Positions 16,183-25,664 are shown, counted from the first letter of the stretch. The stretch: DNA of 64,000 nucleotides from Dyadobacter sp. MSC1_007 (GCF_023667495.1 NZ_JAMOZL010000013.1:1-64000); one strand, 5' to 3'. The notes: generated by a model not told the origin, from the letters alone. Numbers and translations are program-made.

Positions 16183-17160
16183 ATGGCCAGAATCCTTACA
16201 GGCATTCAAAGTAGCGGGCGACCGCACCTGGGTAACATCCTGGGCGCTATCAAACCCGCGATCGAACTCTCTAAAAACCCGCAGAACGAATCGTTTTTCT
16301 TCATTGCCGATCTGCATTCCCTCACAACCCTGAAAAACGGGACCGAACGTGCCGAATATGTCCGCGCAATAGCCGCTACCTGGCTTGCATTCGGTTTTGA
16401 TTATAAAAAGAATGTCTTCTGGCGGCAGTCACGCGTTCAGGAACATACTGAGCTGGCGTGGTATCTCAATTGTTTCACGCCATTCCCGATGCTGGCGAAT
16501 GCAACATCCTTCAAGGATAAATCAGAGAAGCTCGCGGATGTGAATGCAGGGCTTTTCACCTACCCGGTTTTACAGGCAGCTGATATTCTCCTTTACAATG
16601 CGAATATCATCCCGGTTGGCAAAGACCAGAAACAGCATCTGGAAATGAGCAAGGACATCGCAAACCGGTTCAATCTGCTGGCCGGCGAAGACATACTTAC
16701 CTTGCCTGAGCCACAGATCGATGAGCGGATCATGACGATTCCCGGGCTTGACGGCCAGAAAATGAGCAAATCCTACCACAACTATATTGATATTTTCCTG
16801 CCTGAAAACGAGCTAAAAAAAATCACCAAAAAGATCTTGTCCGATTCCACAGCACTCGAAGAGCCGAAAGATCCGGATACGGACATTACTTTCCAGTTAT
16901 ACAGCCTGTTAGCGCCGGCAGCAGATGTGGCGACCATGAGGCAGAATTACCTAAATGGCGGTTACGGATACGGCCACGCCAAACAAGCATTGTTTGAATG
17001 TATGATCGAAACTTTCGCTGAACCGCGACGGATTTTCAACTACTATATGGAAAATAATGAAGAACTGGAAGCCATTCTGACCGAAGGTGAGACAAAAGCA
17101 CGCGTGATAGCACGTGAAACGATTACCAAAGTCAGGAACGTACTCGGTTTCAGTTCATGA
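16183..17160 (+). CDS. trpS: Tryptophan--tRNA ligase
   Basis: This 325-residue class I aminoacyl-tRNA synthetase has the HIGH-like motif PHLGN (residues 14-18) and an intact KMSKS loop at residues 193-197. The first residues, ARILTGIQSSGRP, are diagnostic for TrpRS. It attaches tryptophan to its tRNA in the cytoplasm. Length is usual for bacterial TrpRS. The stop overlaps the following phosphatase start as ATGA, so translation of the two is probably coupled. Confidence 0.96.
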   Translation: MARILTGIQSSGRPHLGNILGAIKPAIELSKNPQNESFFFIADLHSLTTLKNGTERAEYVRAIAATWLAFGFDYKKNVFWRQSRVQEHTELAWYLNCFTPFPMLANATSFKDKSEKLADVNAGLFTYPVLQAADILLYNANIIPVGKDQKQHLEMSKDIANRFNLLAGEDILTLPEPQIDERIMTIPGLDGQKMSKSYHNYIDIFLPENELKKITKKILSDSTALEEPKDPDTDITFQLYSLLAPAADVATMRQNYLNGGYGYGHAKQALFECMIETFAEPRRIFNYYMENNEELEAILTEGETKARVIARETITKVRNVLGFSS

Positions 17161-17732
17161 CACAAACGGTCGACATGCTGATCCACTCTGACCAGGAGCT
17201 GTTCCTGTGGCTCAACGGCATGCACGCGCCCTGGCTGGATACGATCATGTATTGGGTTACTTATAAATACACCTGGGCCCCGATGTACATATTGCTGATC
17301 GCATTGACGATCAGAGCAGATGGAAAAAGGGGGATTTTTACAATTATCGCCGTAATACTGGCAGTGGTTGTGGCCGATAAAATTACCTCCGGGCTTATGA
17401 AGCCTTACTTTTTAAGATTTCGCCCATGTCATGAGCCTGCCTTACAGGGCCTGGTGCACCAGGTAACTGATTGTGGGGGTCTGTATGGATTTGCATCGTC
17501 GCATGCATCCACTAGTTTCGCAGTAGCGATTACCTGGTTTAGTCTTTTAAATAAAAAAGTCAAATATATGCCCCTATTGTTCCTGTGGGCCATTATCTAC
17601 TCTTACAGCCGGGTGTATGTAGGCGTGCATTACCCGCTTGACATCCTGATCGGAGCCCTTGTCGGGTTGCTCACCGGGTACTGCTTTGTGCAGCTTTATT
17701 ACATTTTTTTAAAAAGATACTATCTTAATTAA
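17157..17732 (+). CDS. PAP2 family phosphatase
   Basis: This 191-residue membrane protein has about five hydrophobic segments. It carries the three motifs of the PAP2/phosphatidic-acid phosphatase superfamily: KPYFLRFRP, then SSHAS within GFASSHASTS, then SRVYVGVHYPLD with the catalytic His. Family members remove phosphate from lipids such as undecaprenyl pyrophosphate or lysophosphatidic acid on the outer face of the inner membrane. Substrate is not predictable here. The start codon overlaps the trpS stop by 4 bases. Confidence 0.9.
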   Translation: MTQTVDMLIHSDQELFLWLNGMHAPWLDTIMYWVTYKYTWAPMYILLIALTIRADGKRGIFTIIAVILAVVVADKITSGLMKPYFLRFRPCHEPALQGLVHQVTDCGGLYGFASSHASTSFAVAITWFSLLNKKVKYMPLLFLWAIIYSYSRVYVGVHYPLDILIGALVGLLTGYCFVQLYYIFLKRYYLN

Positions 17733-17743
17733 CTGATTTTATA

Positions 17744-17751
17744 TAATTTTG
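17744..17751 (+). promoter_or_regulatory. Candidate -7 box for prs
   Basis: TAATTTTG fits TAnnTTTG and ends 19 bases before the prs ATG, giving a very short leader. No -33 element is evident. Confidence 0.4.
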
Positions 17752-17770
17752 CGCAAATTTTAGTTTGGCC

Positions 17771-18715
17771 ATGGGTTCATTTAATACAGTAAAAATATTT
17801 TCGGGGAGTCAGTCCGAATATTTGGCCAAAGACATTGCCAGGTATTATGGTAAGGAGCTGGGAGGCTACACGTTGCGCAAATTCAGCGACGGTGAATTGT
17901 CACCAAGCTTCGAGGAGTCGATCAGAGGTTGCGATGTATTTCTCATCCAATCTACGATGCCTCCTGCCGATAACCTGATGGAATTGCTGCTGATGGTGGA
18001 CGCTGCCCGACGTGCTTCGGCGCATTACGTAACGGTAGTGATCCCGTATTTCGGGTACGCCAGACAAGATAGAAAAGATAAACCGCGGGTTGCCATTGCT
18101 GCGAAAGTAGTTGCCAACCTGCTCACATCCGTCGGTGTTGACCGGTTGATGACTATAGATTTACACGCAGGACAGATCCAGGGCTTTTTTGACCTGCCTG
18201 TCGACCACCTTGAAGGAACATCGATATTTGTTCCCTATATCAAATCCCTGAACCTAAAAAACCTGTTGATAGCCTCTCCCGATGTGGGCGGAGCTGCGCG
18301 GGCAAGGAATTTTGCCAAGTTCCTCAATGCGGACATGATCCTTTGCGACAAGCATAGGAAAAGAGCCAATGAAATTGCAAGCATGCAGGTAATCGGTGAC
18401 GTGGAGGGAATGGATGTAGTGCTGGTGGATGACCTTATCGATACCGGCGGAACACTTTGCAAGGCGGCCGAAATCATTATGAGTAAAGGCGCCAGCTCAG
18501 TCAGGGCGATCAGCACGCATGCGATTATGTCGGGCAAAGCGCATGAAAACATTGCAAATTCGGTACTGGAAGAGCTTATTGTAACAGATACTATCCCACT
18601 GAAGCAACAGAATGAAAAAATCCGCGTATTGTCGGTTGCAGAGATATTTGCAAAAGCAATCGGCAGGATCCGTGATCACGAGTCTATTAGTTCATTGTTT
18701 ATAAATTATCAGTAA
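17771..18715 (+). CDS. prs: Ribose-phosphate pyrophosphokinase
   Basis: This 314-residue PRPP synthetase converts ribose 5-phosphate and ATP to PRPP for purine, pyrimidine, His, Trp and NAD synthesis. It shows VKIFSGSQSEYLAKDIA at the start, the ATP-binding YFGYARQDRK loop, LHAGQIQGFFD, and the PRPP loop VVLVDDLIDTGGTL. ATG 17771 is chosen over TTG 17765. It is followed by rplY after 34 bases, a common bacterial arrangement. Confidence 0.96.
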   Translation: MGSFNTVKIFSGSQSEYLAKDIARYYGKELGGYTLRKFSDGELSPSFEESIRGCDVFLIQSTMPPADNLMELLLMVDAARRASAHYVTVVIPYFGYARQDRKDKPRVAIAAKVVANLLTSVGVDRLMTIDLHAGQIQGFFDLPVDHLEGTSIFVPYIKSLNLKNLLIASPDVGGAARARNFAKFLNADMILCDKHRKRANEIASMQVIGDVEGMDVVLVDDLIDTGGTLCKAAEIIMSKGASSVRAISTHAIMSGKAHENIANSVLEELIVTDTIPLKQQNEKIRVLSVAEIFAKAIGRIRDHESISSLFINYQ

Positions 18716-18749
18716 ATTTTTATTTTTTTAACTTTTTATTAAAATTCTT

Positions 18750-19316
18750 ATGAAAAAGCATGAGATTGTAGGGTTTAAAAGAGCGAATCTCGGCAAGACG
18801 GAAGCCCAGGAACTACGTTCACAAGGTTATGTTCCGTCTGTGCTGTACGGAGGTAATGAGCAGGTACATTTCTATGCACCAGCCATGTTGTTCCGTGAAT
18901 TGCTTTTCACGCCGGATATTTTTAACGTTACGCTGAATATCGAAGGTACCGAATACAATGCGATCCTTCAGGAAAAGCAGTTCCACCCTGTCAACGATTC
19001 GTTGATCCACGCGGATTTCCTCGAAATCATTGACGGAAAGGAAATTAAAGTTGAAGTTCCTGTTAAATTGACAGGTACATCCACCGGAGTAATGAAAGGT
19101 GGTAAAATGAACCAAAAATTGCGTAAATTGCGCGTACAAGGTCTGGCGGAGAATATCCCTGACTATGTAGATGTTGATGTAACTGAACTAGATTTAGGAA
19201 AATCTGTTAAAGTTGGTGCACTGAAAGCTGAAAATTTTGTTATATTGACAGCGGCAAGTAATCCGATCGCATCAGTTGAGATCCCACGTGCGCTTCGCGG
19301 TACACTTGGTAAATAA
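18750..19316 (+). CDS. rplY: 50S ribosomal protein L25 / general stress protein Ctc
   Basis: This 188-residue protein of the L25/TL5/Ctc family has an N-terminal 5S rRNA-binding beta-barrel (EIVGFKRANLGKTEAQELRSQG, VPSVLYGG) and a C-terminal beta-rich domain ending near ALRGTLGK. The two-domain form is the longer Ctc type rather than the short E. coli L25. It binds 5S rRNA in the large subunit. It lies just downstream of prs, as in many bacteria. Confidence 0.95.
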   Translation: MKKHEIVGFKRANLGKTEAQELRSQGYVPSVLYGGNEQVHFYAPAMLFRELLFTPDIFNVTLNIEGTEYNAILQEKQFHPVNDSLIHADFLEIIDGKEIKVEVPVKLTGTSTGVMKGGKMNQKLRKLRVQGLAENIPDYVDVDVTELDLGKSVKVGALKAENFVILTAASNPIASVEIPRALRGTLGK

Positions 19317-19350
19317 GTATTTTATTTTTCATGGCTAATAGATGCAAACG

Positions 19351-19369
19351 TGCCGACCATTGGTCGGCA
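19351..19369. terminator. Hairpin between convergent rplY and dehydrogenase genes
   Basis: TGCCGACC and GGTCGGCA form an 8-bp stem with an ATT loop, positioned between two converging genes. The flanking T tract (ATATTTGTTT) is imperfect, so it may act weakly in the plus direction. Confidence 0.5.
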
Positions 19370-19376
19370 TATTTGT

Positions 19377-20303
19377 TTATAGCCAGTTCCGGATTTGGTC
19401 GACCAGCACCTGGTTGATCCGCACATAGCTCTCGTGCGTCCAACCTGCGATGTGCGGCGTCAGGACTACCTGGTCCGAAGTACGCAGATAATCGAAGATC
19501 TCCTGCTGCTCAGGCGTCAATTTCCCTATCTTTTCATTTTCCAGAACATCCAGGCAAGCGCCTTTGATCTTTCCGCTTTGCAGGCCTTCGGTAACCGCCT
19601 TCAATTTCACTACCTCCCCTCTTGACAAATTCAACAGGTAAAATGGCTTTGCAAAATTGCCTATAAATTGCTCGTCAACGAGAAAACGCGTGATGTCGGT
19701 CAACGGAATGTGCAGGCTTAGAATATCAGCCTCTCGCATAATTTCTTCCAGCGACGATTCCTGGGCGAATTGATCACTGTAATTGTCACGGTATTTGTCA
19801 TACGCAAGTACTTTACAGCCAAATCCGCTCAGCCGTTTGGCAGTGGCTGTTCCATTATTGCCATAGCCGATCAGCCCAACGGTCTTGTTCATCAGCTCTA
19901 CTCCCCTATTTCCCTCGCGGTCCCAAATACCGGCCCTGACTTCTCGATCGGCTTTGAGAATATTGTTAAAAAGGGCAAGCAACATGCCCAGCGCGTGTTC
20001 TGCAACTGCATCACGGTTGCCTGTGCCAGCGTGGAATACTTCTATATTTAGCCTTTTAGCAACATCCAGGTCGATGAGATCCAGGCCCGCCCCTGCTCTG
20101 GCAATAAACCGCAGTTTAAGTGCGTTGGAGAGCATTTCCTCATCCACGTAAGTTTTACTTCGGATCACAAGTCCGTCATATTCGGGCAAGGCCGCTTTGA
20201 TATCTTCTCTTTTGTATTCAGGATGGTAAGCATAGTCCCATTTTTGCTCGTCCAGCATGTCAAATAAAGACGTATGCATGGAGTCAGCGATCAGGATTTT
20301 CAT
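19377..20303 (-). CDS. D-2-hydroxyacid dehydrogenase (3-phosphoglycerate dehydrogenase-like)
   Basis: This 308-residue NAD-dependent dehydrogenase has the Rossmann motif VGLIGYGNNGTA, the substrate-binding Arg in LLNLSRGE, and the catalytic His in VVLTPHIAGWT. It resembles the catalytic and nucleotide-binding halves of SerA but lacks the C-terminal ACT/regulatory domain. The ATG at 20303 (MKILIADSM) is the natural start. It could be a biosynthetic phosphoglycerate dehydrogenase or another 2-ketoacid reductase. It is divergent from pdxA. This proximity is suggestive because the DXP-dependent B6 route uses an erythronate-4-phosphate dehydrogenase (PdxB) of this same superfamily, but no further evidence supports PdxB. 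Confidence 0.87.
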   Translation of the reverse strand: MKILIADSMHTSLFDMLDEQKWDYAYHPEYKREDIKAALPEYDGLVIRSKTYVDEEMLSNALKLRFIARAGAGLDLIDLDVAKRLNIEVFHAGTGNRDAVAEHALGMLLALFNNILKADREVRAGIWDREGNRGVELMNKTVGLIGYGNNGTATAKRLSGFGCKVLAYDKYRDNYSDQFAQESSLEEIMREADILSLHIPLTDITRFLVDEQFIGNFAKPFYLLNLSRGEVVKLKAVTEGLQSGKIKGACLDVLENEKIGKLTPEQQEIFDYLRTSDQVVLTPHIAGWTHESYVRINQVLVDQIRNWL

Positions 20304-20346
20304 AGTAGCACAGGATTTTTTGTAACTTGCCGGTTGAACCGTTCCG

Positions 20347-20354
20347 CAAAAGTA
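20347..20354 (-). promoter_or_regulatory. Candidate -7 box for the 2-hydroxyacid dehydrogenase
   Basis: The minus strand reads TACTTTTG, matching TAnnTTTG, 43 bases before the dehydrogenase ATG at 20303 and between it and divergent pdxA. Confidence 0.4.
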
Positions 20355-20398
20355 ATACAGATTTACCCAGGAGCACACATACAACAGCATTTACGTAC

Positions 20399-21505
20399 AT
20401 GAGCGACCAACACAGTGACAAACCCATAATCGGCGTTACAATCGGGGATTATAACGGGATCGGCCCGGAGGTAATCCTTAAAGCATTAGAAGGAAATCAG
20501 TTAGCAAAATTATGTACACCCATCATTTACGGATCATTAAGGGTTCTGAACCAATACCGGAATTTACTTGAAATGAAAGACTGGGCCCTGCACGGCATCC
20601 AAAAGCCTGAGCAGGCCAATATCAAACTTACCAATGTTATCACCTGCTGGCACGACCATCAGACAGAAATAGAGCCCGGAAAAGTTACACCGGAAGCTGG
20701 GCAGGGTTCTTTCGCGTCCCTAAAGAGGGCCGTTGAGGATCTCAAGGAAGGAAAAATACAGGCCCTCGTAACAGGCCCGATCAATAAGGATAACATTCAA
20801 AGCGAAGATTTCAAGTTTCCCGGGCATACTGAGTTCCTGGCAGCGGCATTTGGAAAAGACGAGGCGCTGATGTTTATGGTAGCGGGCGACCTGCGCGTAG
20901 GCGTGCTTACCGGACATATCCCGCTTGAAATTGTTAAAACTCACATTACCGCCGAAAAGTTAACGGCTAAAATCGAGCAGATACTGCAATCCTTGAAAGG
21001 TGATTTTGGCATTAAAAAACCAAAACTGGCCGTATTGGGCCTTAACCCGCATGCAGGGGAAAACGGCTTGCTGGGAACGGAAGAAATAGATGTTATTCAA
21101 CCTGTCATTAAGGCTTTTAAAGAAAAAGGGCAGCTTGTCCTTGGACCGTTCCCGGCCGACGGATTCTTCGCCGCGGGCACTTACCGCCAGTACGACGCTG
21201 TACTTGCGATGTACCACGACCAGGGCCTGATCCCGTTCAAAACGCTTGCATTCAATGAGGGCGTCAACTTCACGGCTGGGCTGTCGGCGGTGCGTACTTC
21301 GCCTGACCACGGCACAGCGTACAACATCGCCGGGAAAAATCTGGCAGAACCGGGCTCGCTGCTGCAGGCGATCTATCTTGCCTGCGATGTATCCAGGTTC
21401 CGCGCGTTTAATGCCGAGATGGACAAAAATGCACTGATATCCAAGCCGCAGCCATCAGAAAGCCAGCATCCGGCAAAATCAGGAGGGAAGCAAAGATTTA
21501 ATTGA
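20399..21505 (+). CDS. pdxA: 4-hydroxythreonine-4-phosphate dehydrogenase
   Basis: This 368-residue enzyme of the DXP-dependent pyridoxal phosphate pathway oxidises 4-phosphohydroxythreonine with NAD, using a divalent metal bound by three His residues. It shows IIGVTIGDYNGIGPEVILKAL at the start, TGPINKDNI, FPGHTEFLA and AMYHDQGLIPFK, with two metal-ligand histidines visible. The C-terminal tail after about residue 345 is Ser- and Lys-rich and not conserved. ATG 20399 fits the family; the longer frame from 20327 adds unrelated residues. Confidence 0.95.
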   Translation: MSDQHSDKPIIGVTIGDYNGIGPEVILKALEGNQLAKLCTPIIYGSLRVLNQYRNLLEMKDWALHGIQKPEQANIKLTNVITCWHDHQTEIEPGKVTPEAGQGSFASLKRAVEDLKEGKIQALVTGPINKDNIQSEDFKFPGHTEFLAAAFGKDEALMFMVAGDLRVGVLTGHIPLEIVKTHITAEKLTAKIEQILQSLKGDFGIKKPKLAVLGLNPHAGENGLLGTEEIDVIQPVIKAFKEKGQLVLGPFPADGFFAAGTYRQYDAVLAMYHDQGLIPFKTLAFNEGVNFTAGLSAVRTSPDHGTAYNIAGKNLAEPGSLLQAIYLACDVSRFRAFNAEMDKNALISKPQPSESQHPAKSGGKQRFN

Positions 21506-21518
21506 TTTTCATATATCG

Positions 21519-21547
21519 GCTGCCGGGTATCGGCAGCTTGTTTTTTA
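21519..21547 (+). terminator. Terminator of pdxA
   Basis: GCTGCCG (21519-21525) and CGGCAGC (21531-21537) form a 7-bp GC-rich stem followed by TTGTTTTTT, 13 bases after the pdxA stop. Confidence 0.85.
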
Positions 21548-21593
21548 ACAACTCAAACAATACAGTTCCTGAACGGAAGTAACCGACCATATT

Positions 21594-22481
21594 ATGTTAA
21601 AATCAATGACCGGATACGGTGTATCCAACATCGAATCCGATTCCATCAACGTTACGGTTGAAATCAAGACTTTGAACTCCAAGTTTCTGGACATTTATTG
21701 CCGCATTCCCCGCAATTATTCAGAAAGAGAAATAGAGATCCGCAACCTCATCACACAATCACTGGAACGCGGAAAGGTTGAATTTACATTAACAGTGCAG
21801 CCAGTGGGCAAAGCGATTGCGTCCACTTCGGTGAACCGGGCGCTTGTAAATGCCTATTATAGCGACCTTTCGGCAACGGCCGGAGATTTGGGCTTTGCTC
21901 CTGACAGTACCGAGTTGCTACGCATCGCGCTGCAAATGCCGAATGCGTACAACAATGAAACTGTCGACGAATCGAGCCGGGAAAACGACTGGGCGCAGAT
22001 CAAAGTCGCGGTAATGGAAGCGCTCCGGAAATGCACCGTTTTCCGTGAGCAGGAAGGAAAAATGACTTCGGACAAATTTTCAGAATACATCCAGACCATC
22101 CAGACTTTGCTAGATAATGTTTCCGAGCAGGACAAACTCCGCATTCCGGCAGTGAGAGAAAGACTGGAAAAGCAGGTCCGTGAGTTGCTATCCGACGACA
22201 ATTTCGATCCGAATCGCTTCGAACAGGAGCTGATCTATTACGTGGAGAAATTTGATATTTCCGAAGAAAAGATCAGGCTGGCCAATCACCTTACCTACTT
22301 CCTGGAAACAATGAAGGCAGCTGAGAGCAATGGCAAGAAACTGAATTTCATTGCGCAGGAAATCGGCCGGGAGATCAATACCATCGGTTCGAAGGCTAAT
22401 GACGTGTCTATCCAGCACCTGGTCGTACAAATGAAGGACGAACTTGAAAAGATCAAGGAGCAAACGATGAACATCATCTGA
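21594..22481 (+). CDS. yicC: YicC family endoribonuclease-like protein
   Basis: This 295-residue protein begins MLKSMTGYGVSN, the universal start of the YicC family, and ends with the DUF1732 region (ELIYYVEKFDISEEKIRL and SKANDVSIQHLVVQMKDELEKI). YicC of E. coli has been reported as an endoribonuclease affecting small RNA stability; the role here is inferred from homology. It is usually found next to gmk, which is not in this window. No transmembrane segment is seen. Confidence 0.9.
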   Translation: MLKSMTGYGVSNIESDSINVTVEIKTLNSKFLDIYCRIPRNYSEREIEIRNLITQSLERGKVEFTLTVQPVGKAIASTSVNRALVNAYYSDLSATAGDLGFAPDSTELLRIALQMPNAYNNETVDESSRENDWAQIKVAVMEALRKCTVFREQEGKMTSDKFSEYIQTIQTLLDNVSEQDKLRIPAVRERLEKQVRELLSDDNFDPNRFEQELIYYVEKFDISEEKIRLANHLTYFLETMKAAESNGKKLNFIAQEIGREINTIGSKANDVSIQHLVVQMKDELEKIKEQTMNII

Positions 22482-22571
22482 TTTTGTAAGTAAAGGTTGC
22501 ATATCGCAGCCTTATTACACCGGTCATGGCCCGGGCTTACCGGAAATCTAACTCCCTGGTATCAAGGTTAT

Positions 22572-24374
22572 ATGATTGATATTTACAAACTCATCCTCTT
22601 ATTACTTCTTGGTTCACTGCTTTCGGGCAGTCAATGCACAACGACGGGCTCCGGTGGTAAGCTGTCACCGGATGCCGACATTGTCGAGGCGATTCCTCAG
22701 GAAGATTTTGCAGAGGATACGGTGCTCATTTATAAATATCATAGACTGGCGTCCAACTACCTTTTTCAGGACGCGGAAAAGTCGATGTTTTATTCCAAAC
22801 ACGTACTGAGGCTTTCCCAAAAACACCAATGGGGTAAAGGAAAACTGCTTGCTTACAACCTGTTGAGCACCTATTACCTTCTAGACGGAAGCTACGATGT
22901 ACTCCGTGAACTTTCCAATGAAACCATGACCCTGTCGCGGCAGCTGAAAATGCCCATGTACACAGGCCATGCGAAGCGGTTTTTAGGTGAAAGTTATTCG
23001 GAATATCGCCAATGGGACTCCTCACGCATTAATTACGAACAGGCCGTACAGATATTTGCAAACCTAAAAGCCGATAGCTCCCACGCACTGGCAGTGGAAA
23101 ATCTAGGCAACTGCTACCGCGAGAAAAGCAAGTATGACATCGCCATAAAGCTCTACGACCAGGCATATAAGGAATTTGATAAAATGAATTCCGACTGGGG
23201 ACGGGCAACAGTTCTCCAAAGCATCGGGTATATGCACGTAAGGCGGAACAATCATGCCGAAGGTGAGAAGTATTTTAAAAGAAGCCTGGCCCTATTCAGA
23301 AAAATAGGCAACCGGTACGGAGAGGTCAACTGTCTCAATGACCTTTGTAACACCTACTATTATCAGCAAAAGTATGATGAATCCATCGAGGCGGGGTTAT
23401 TGGCGCTTGAATATTCGAAGATCTACCATTCCACCCAGCAGACCAACTGGGCATTGGTAACACTTTCCAGGGCATATAAGGGCAAGAAAATGTTCGATGT
23501 TGCGCTGGATTACAGCCAGGAGGTCAATCATACTCGCCGTATGATCCACGATGAGACAATCAAACGGCAATACACGATGTACCAGCTGATGTACGACAAC
23601 CAGGTTATGGATTCGGAAATACAGCAGAAGATCATCAACGAACAACGCACCATTCAGCAAATCCTGATCGGATTTTCCTGTCTTGTAATCTTGTCAGCAG
23701 TATTTTTATGGTTTAACAACAAAAAACTCCGACGGAAAAATGCCGAAATACAGGCGGCCATGATTGAAGGACAAACCATTGAAAGAAAACGCGTCGCTGC
23801 CGAGTTACATGATCACTTGGGAGGAACCCTGGCCTCTCTGAACTGGTACCTGTACGGCATCGACAAGAAAGTACTCTCAGAGGAAGAGAAGAAAATTTAT
23901 GACAGCGTCCATCAGATGGTGGGAGCGGCCTATCGGGAAGTGCGAAGCCTCTCACACAACCTGATGCCTGCCGAGCTGGAAGAACACGGCCTGATCATGG
24001 CCCTGCACCGGCTGATCAACAAGTTGAATGAAAACAAAAACATTGCATTTACATTCAATCTGACGGGTTTGAACAACAGGCTGAACAGTAAGATCGAATT
24101 CGAACTTTACAGCATTGTCCTGGAATTGACTAACAATATCATTAAGCATTCAGGCGCGAACGAAGCGTCGGTGACTCTGACGGAAAACCCGAAAACGATT
24201 ATGCTCGTGGTAAGCGACAACGGCAACGGCATGATCGAGCCAAGCCGCCAGGGTGTAGGGCTACGCAATATTAAAGGTCGTGTGGAGAGTCTTCATGGCA
24301 AAATCCAGATTAGGAATGAAGCGGAGAACGGTCTCAGGGTCGAGATTGAGATCCCTAAGGTTATTATCAAGTGA
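22572..24374 (+). CDS. TPR-containing membrane sensor histidine kinase
   Basis: This 600-residue protein opens with a hydrophobic leader (residues 3-20). About 300 residues of TPR-like helical repeats follow (for example AVENLGNCYREKSKYDIAIKLYDQAY), then one transmembrane segment at about 362-380. A HisKA_3-type dimerisation domain has the phospho-acceptor His413 in ERKRVAAELHDHLGGTL, and the HATPase domain shows ELTNNIIKHSGA and VSDNGNGM. This NarL-type kinase would phosphorylate a LuxR-type response regulator, but none is adjacent. ATG 22572 is preferred to the longer frame from 22497. The TPRs presumably sense a periplasmic protein or peptide. Confidence 0.88.
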   Translation: MIDIYKLILLLLLGSLLSGSQCTTTGSGGKLSPDADIVEAIPQEDFAEDTVLIYKYHRLASNYLFQDAEKSMFYSKHVLRLSQKHQWGKGKLLAYNLLSTYYLLDGSYDVLRELSNETMTLSRQLKMPMYTGHAKRFLGESYSEYRQWDSSRINYEQAVQIFANLKADSSHALAVENLGNCYREKSKYDIAIKLYDQAYKEFDKMNSDWGRATVLQSIGYMHVRRNNHAEGEKYFKRSLALFRKIGNRYGEVNCLNDLCNTYYYQQKYDESIEAGLLALEYSKIYHSTQQTNWALVTLSRAYKGKKMFDVALDYSQEVNHTRRMIHDETIKRQYTMYQLMYDNQVMDSEIQQKIINEQRTIQQILIGFSCLVILSAVFLWFNNKKLRRKNAEIQAAMIEGQTIERKRVAAELHDHLGGTLASLNWYLYGIDKKVLSEEEKKIYDSVHQMVGAAYREVRSLSHNLMPAELEEHGLIMALHRLINKLNENKNIAFTFNLTGLNNRLNSKIEFELYSIVLELTNNIIKHSGANEASVTLTENPKTIMLVVSDNGNGMIEPSRQGVGLRNIKGRVESLHGKIQIRNEAENGLRVEIEIPKVIIK

Positions 24375-24445
24375 TTATTCAGGTGGCGTCAAACTTTCCC
24401 ACACTTATCCGACGTTAGCCTTAAAGAAAAGAAGCAAGCACCCTC

Positions 24446-25621
24446 ATGAACGTTACAGAAAAGGCACAAGAATTCATAGCGGAAACATCACAAAGTCTGC
24501 GTGATGAAACCTTTGTAAAGCTATCCCTTGGAAATTACAAAGGTTCCGACCAAACGCTGAAAAACATCTACGCCAAGTGTGTACTCATTAAAAAAGAATC
24601 CAGGATCAGCCTCACATTCCGTCATAAAACACGGGATCTTACCAAAAATCACACATTTGAAGAGTTCGGAACACTGTTACAACAATGGGTAGGGCTGGAT
24701 TTCCATGTGGCCACATTGCAAACGTTGGGAGCCGACATTCGTCTCGAAGTACATCAAAGCGGCAAGACTACTTTGAAGAAAATAGCCGTTGAAGGCCGCA
24801 AAAATCCTTCCCTCGAACACGACAAGAACAAGAACCGCCTGATCCAGCCCAAAAACAAAGGTTACCTGCATGATCTACTGATCACCGACCAACAGGGCGC
24901 CGTTTACAGCAACGCGCAGGACAAGTTCCGGCAGATCAACCATTATATCGAGATATTAAGTGGCCTGATCAGGGAAATACCGCCCCGTAGTGAGATCAGG
25001 GTGGCCGATATGGGGTCGGGCAAGGGTTATCTTACATTCGCTTTGTACGACTATCTTCAAAACGTATTAAAGGTCGATGCCAACGTAACTGGCATAGAAT
25101 TTCGTGCGGACCTTGTAGATATGTGCAATCGGATTGCCTACAATTCGGGCTTTGAAAAGCTGCATTTTCAAGAAGGCACCATTGAAAACTTCGACAGCAG
25201 CAATACAAATATCCTCATCGCGCTGCATGCGTGCGACACCGCTACCGACGACGCGATCTATAAGGGAATCAAAGCCGGTGCCGATCTGATCGTGGTCGCG
25301 CCCTGCTGCCACAAACAGATCCGCCGCCAGATCGAACAGCACAAAGTCGACAATGACGTCAGCTTTCTCACCCGGCATGGGATTTTTCTGGAAAGACAGG
25401 CGGAAATGGTTACCGACGGAATCCGTGCGATGGTCCTGGAATATTTCGGATACAAGACAAAGATCTTCGAATTCATCTCCGACGCCCATACACCCAAAAA
25501 CGTCATGATTGTGGGGGTCAAAGGGGCTAAGCCGCAGGCAAATGCACTTCAAAAGATCAAGGATGCCAAACAATACTTCGGGATTGAATACCATCACCTG
25601 GAAAGATTAGCTGGCATTTAG
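24446..25621 (+). CDS. Class I SAM-dependent methyltransferase-like protein
   Basis: This 391-residue protein has an N-terminal region of about 160 residues without recognised motifs. A Rossmann methyltransferase domain follows, with motif I VADMGSGKGYLTFALYDYL and IEFRADLVDMCNRIA. NTNILIALHACDTATDDAI and VVAPCCHKQIRRQIE are typical of the Methyltransf_32 (GSTCD/METTL-like) group. The cysteine-rich APCCHK is characteristic of that group; members are suspected to act on RNA. The substrate is unknown. Confidence 0.83.
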   Translation: MNVTEKAQEFIAETSQSLRDETFVKLSLGNYKGSDQTLKNIYAKCVLIKKESRISLTFRHKTRDLTKNHTFEEFGTLLQQWVGLDFHVATLQTLGADIRLEVHQSGKTTLKKIAVEGRKNPSLEHDKNKNRLIQPKNKGYLHDLLITDQQGAVYSNAQDKFRQINHYIEILSGLIREIPPRSEIRVADMGSGKGYLTFALYDYLQNVLKVDANVTGIEFRADLVDMCNRIAYNSGFEKLHFQEGTIENFDSSNTNILIALHACDTATDDAIYKGIKAGADLIVVAPCCHKQIRRQIEQHKVDNDVSFLTRHGIFLERQAEMVTDGIRAMVLEYFGYKTKIFEFISDAHTPKNVMIVGVKGAKPQANALQKIKDAKQYFGIEYHHLERLAGI

Positions 25622-25656
25622 GACCGCTCCATACCCCTTTTTAGCACGTCTGTGCC

Positions 25657-25664
25657 TATATTTG
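25657..25664 (+). promoter_or_regulatory. Candidate -7 box for the MMPL exporter
   Basis: TATATTTG matches TAnnTTTG, 29 bases before ATG 25694. Confidence 0.4.

Noticed and set aside
19377..20303. 2-hydroxyacid dehydrogenase as PdxB because of adjacent pdxA
   Set aside because: The genes are divergent and the sequence is equally like a SerA-type enzyme; no PdxB-specific feature was recognised.
22572..22640. Lipoprotein signal in the TPR histidine kinase
   Set aside because: The Cys after the leader has Gln at the -1 position, which does not fit a lipobox; a plain signal peptide or membrane anchor is more likely.
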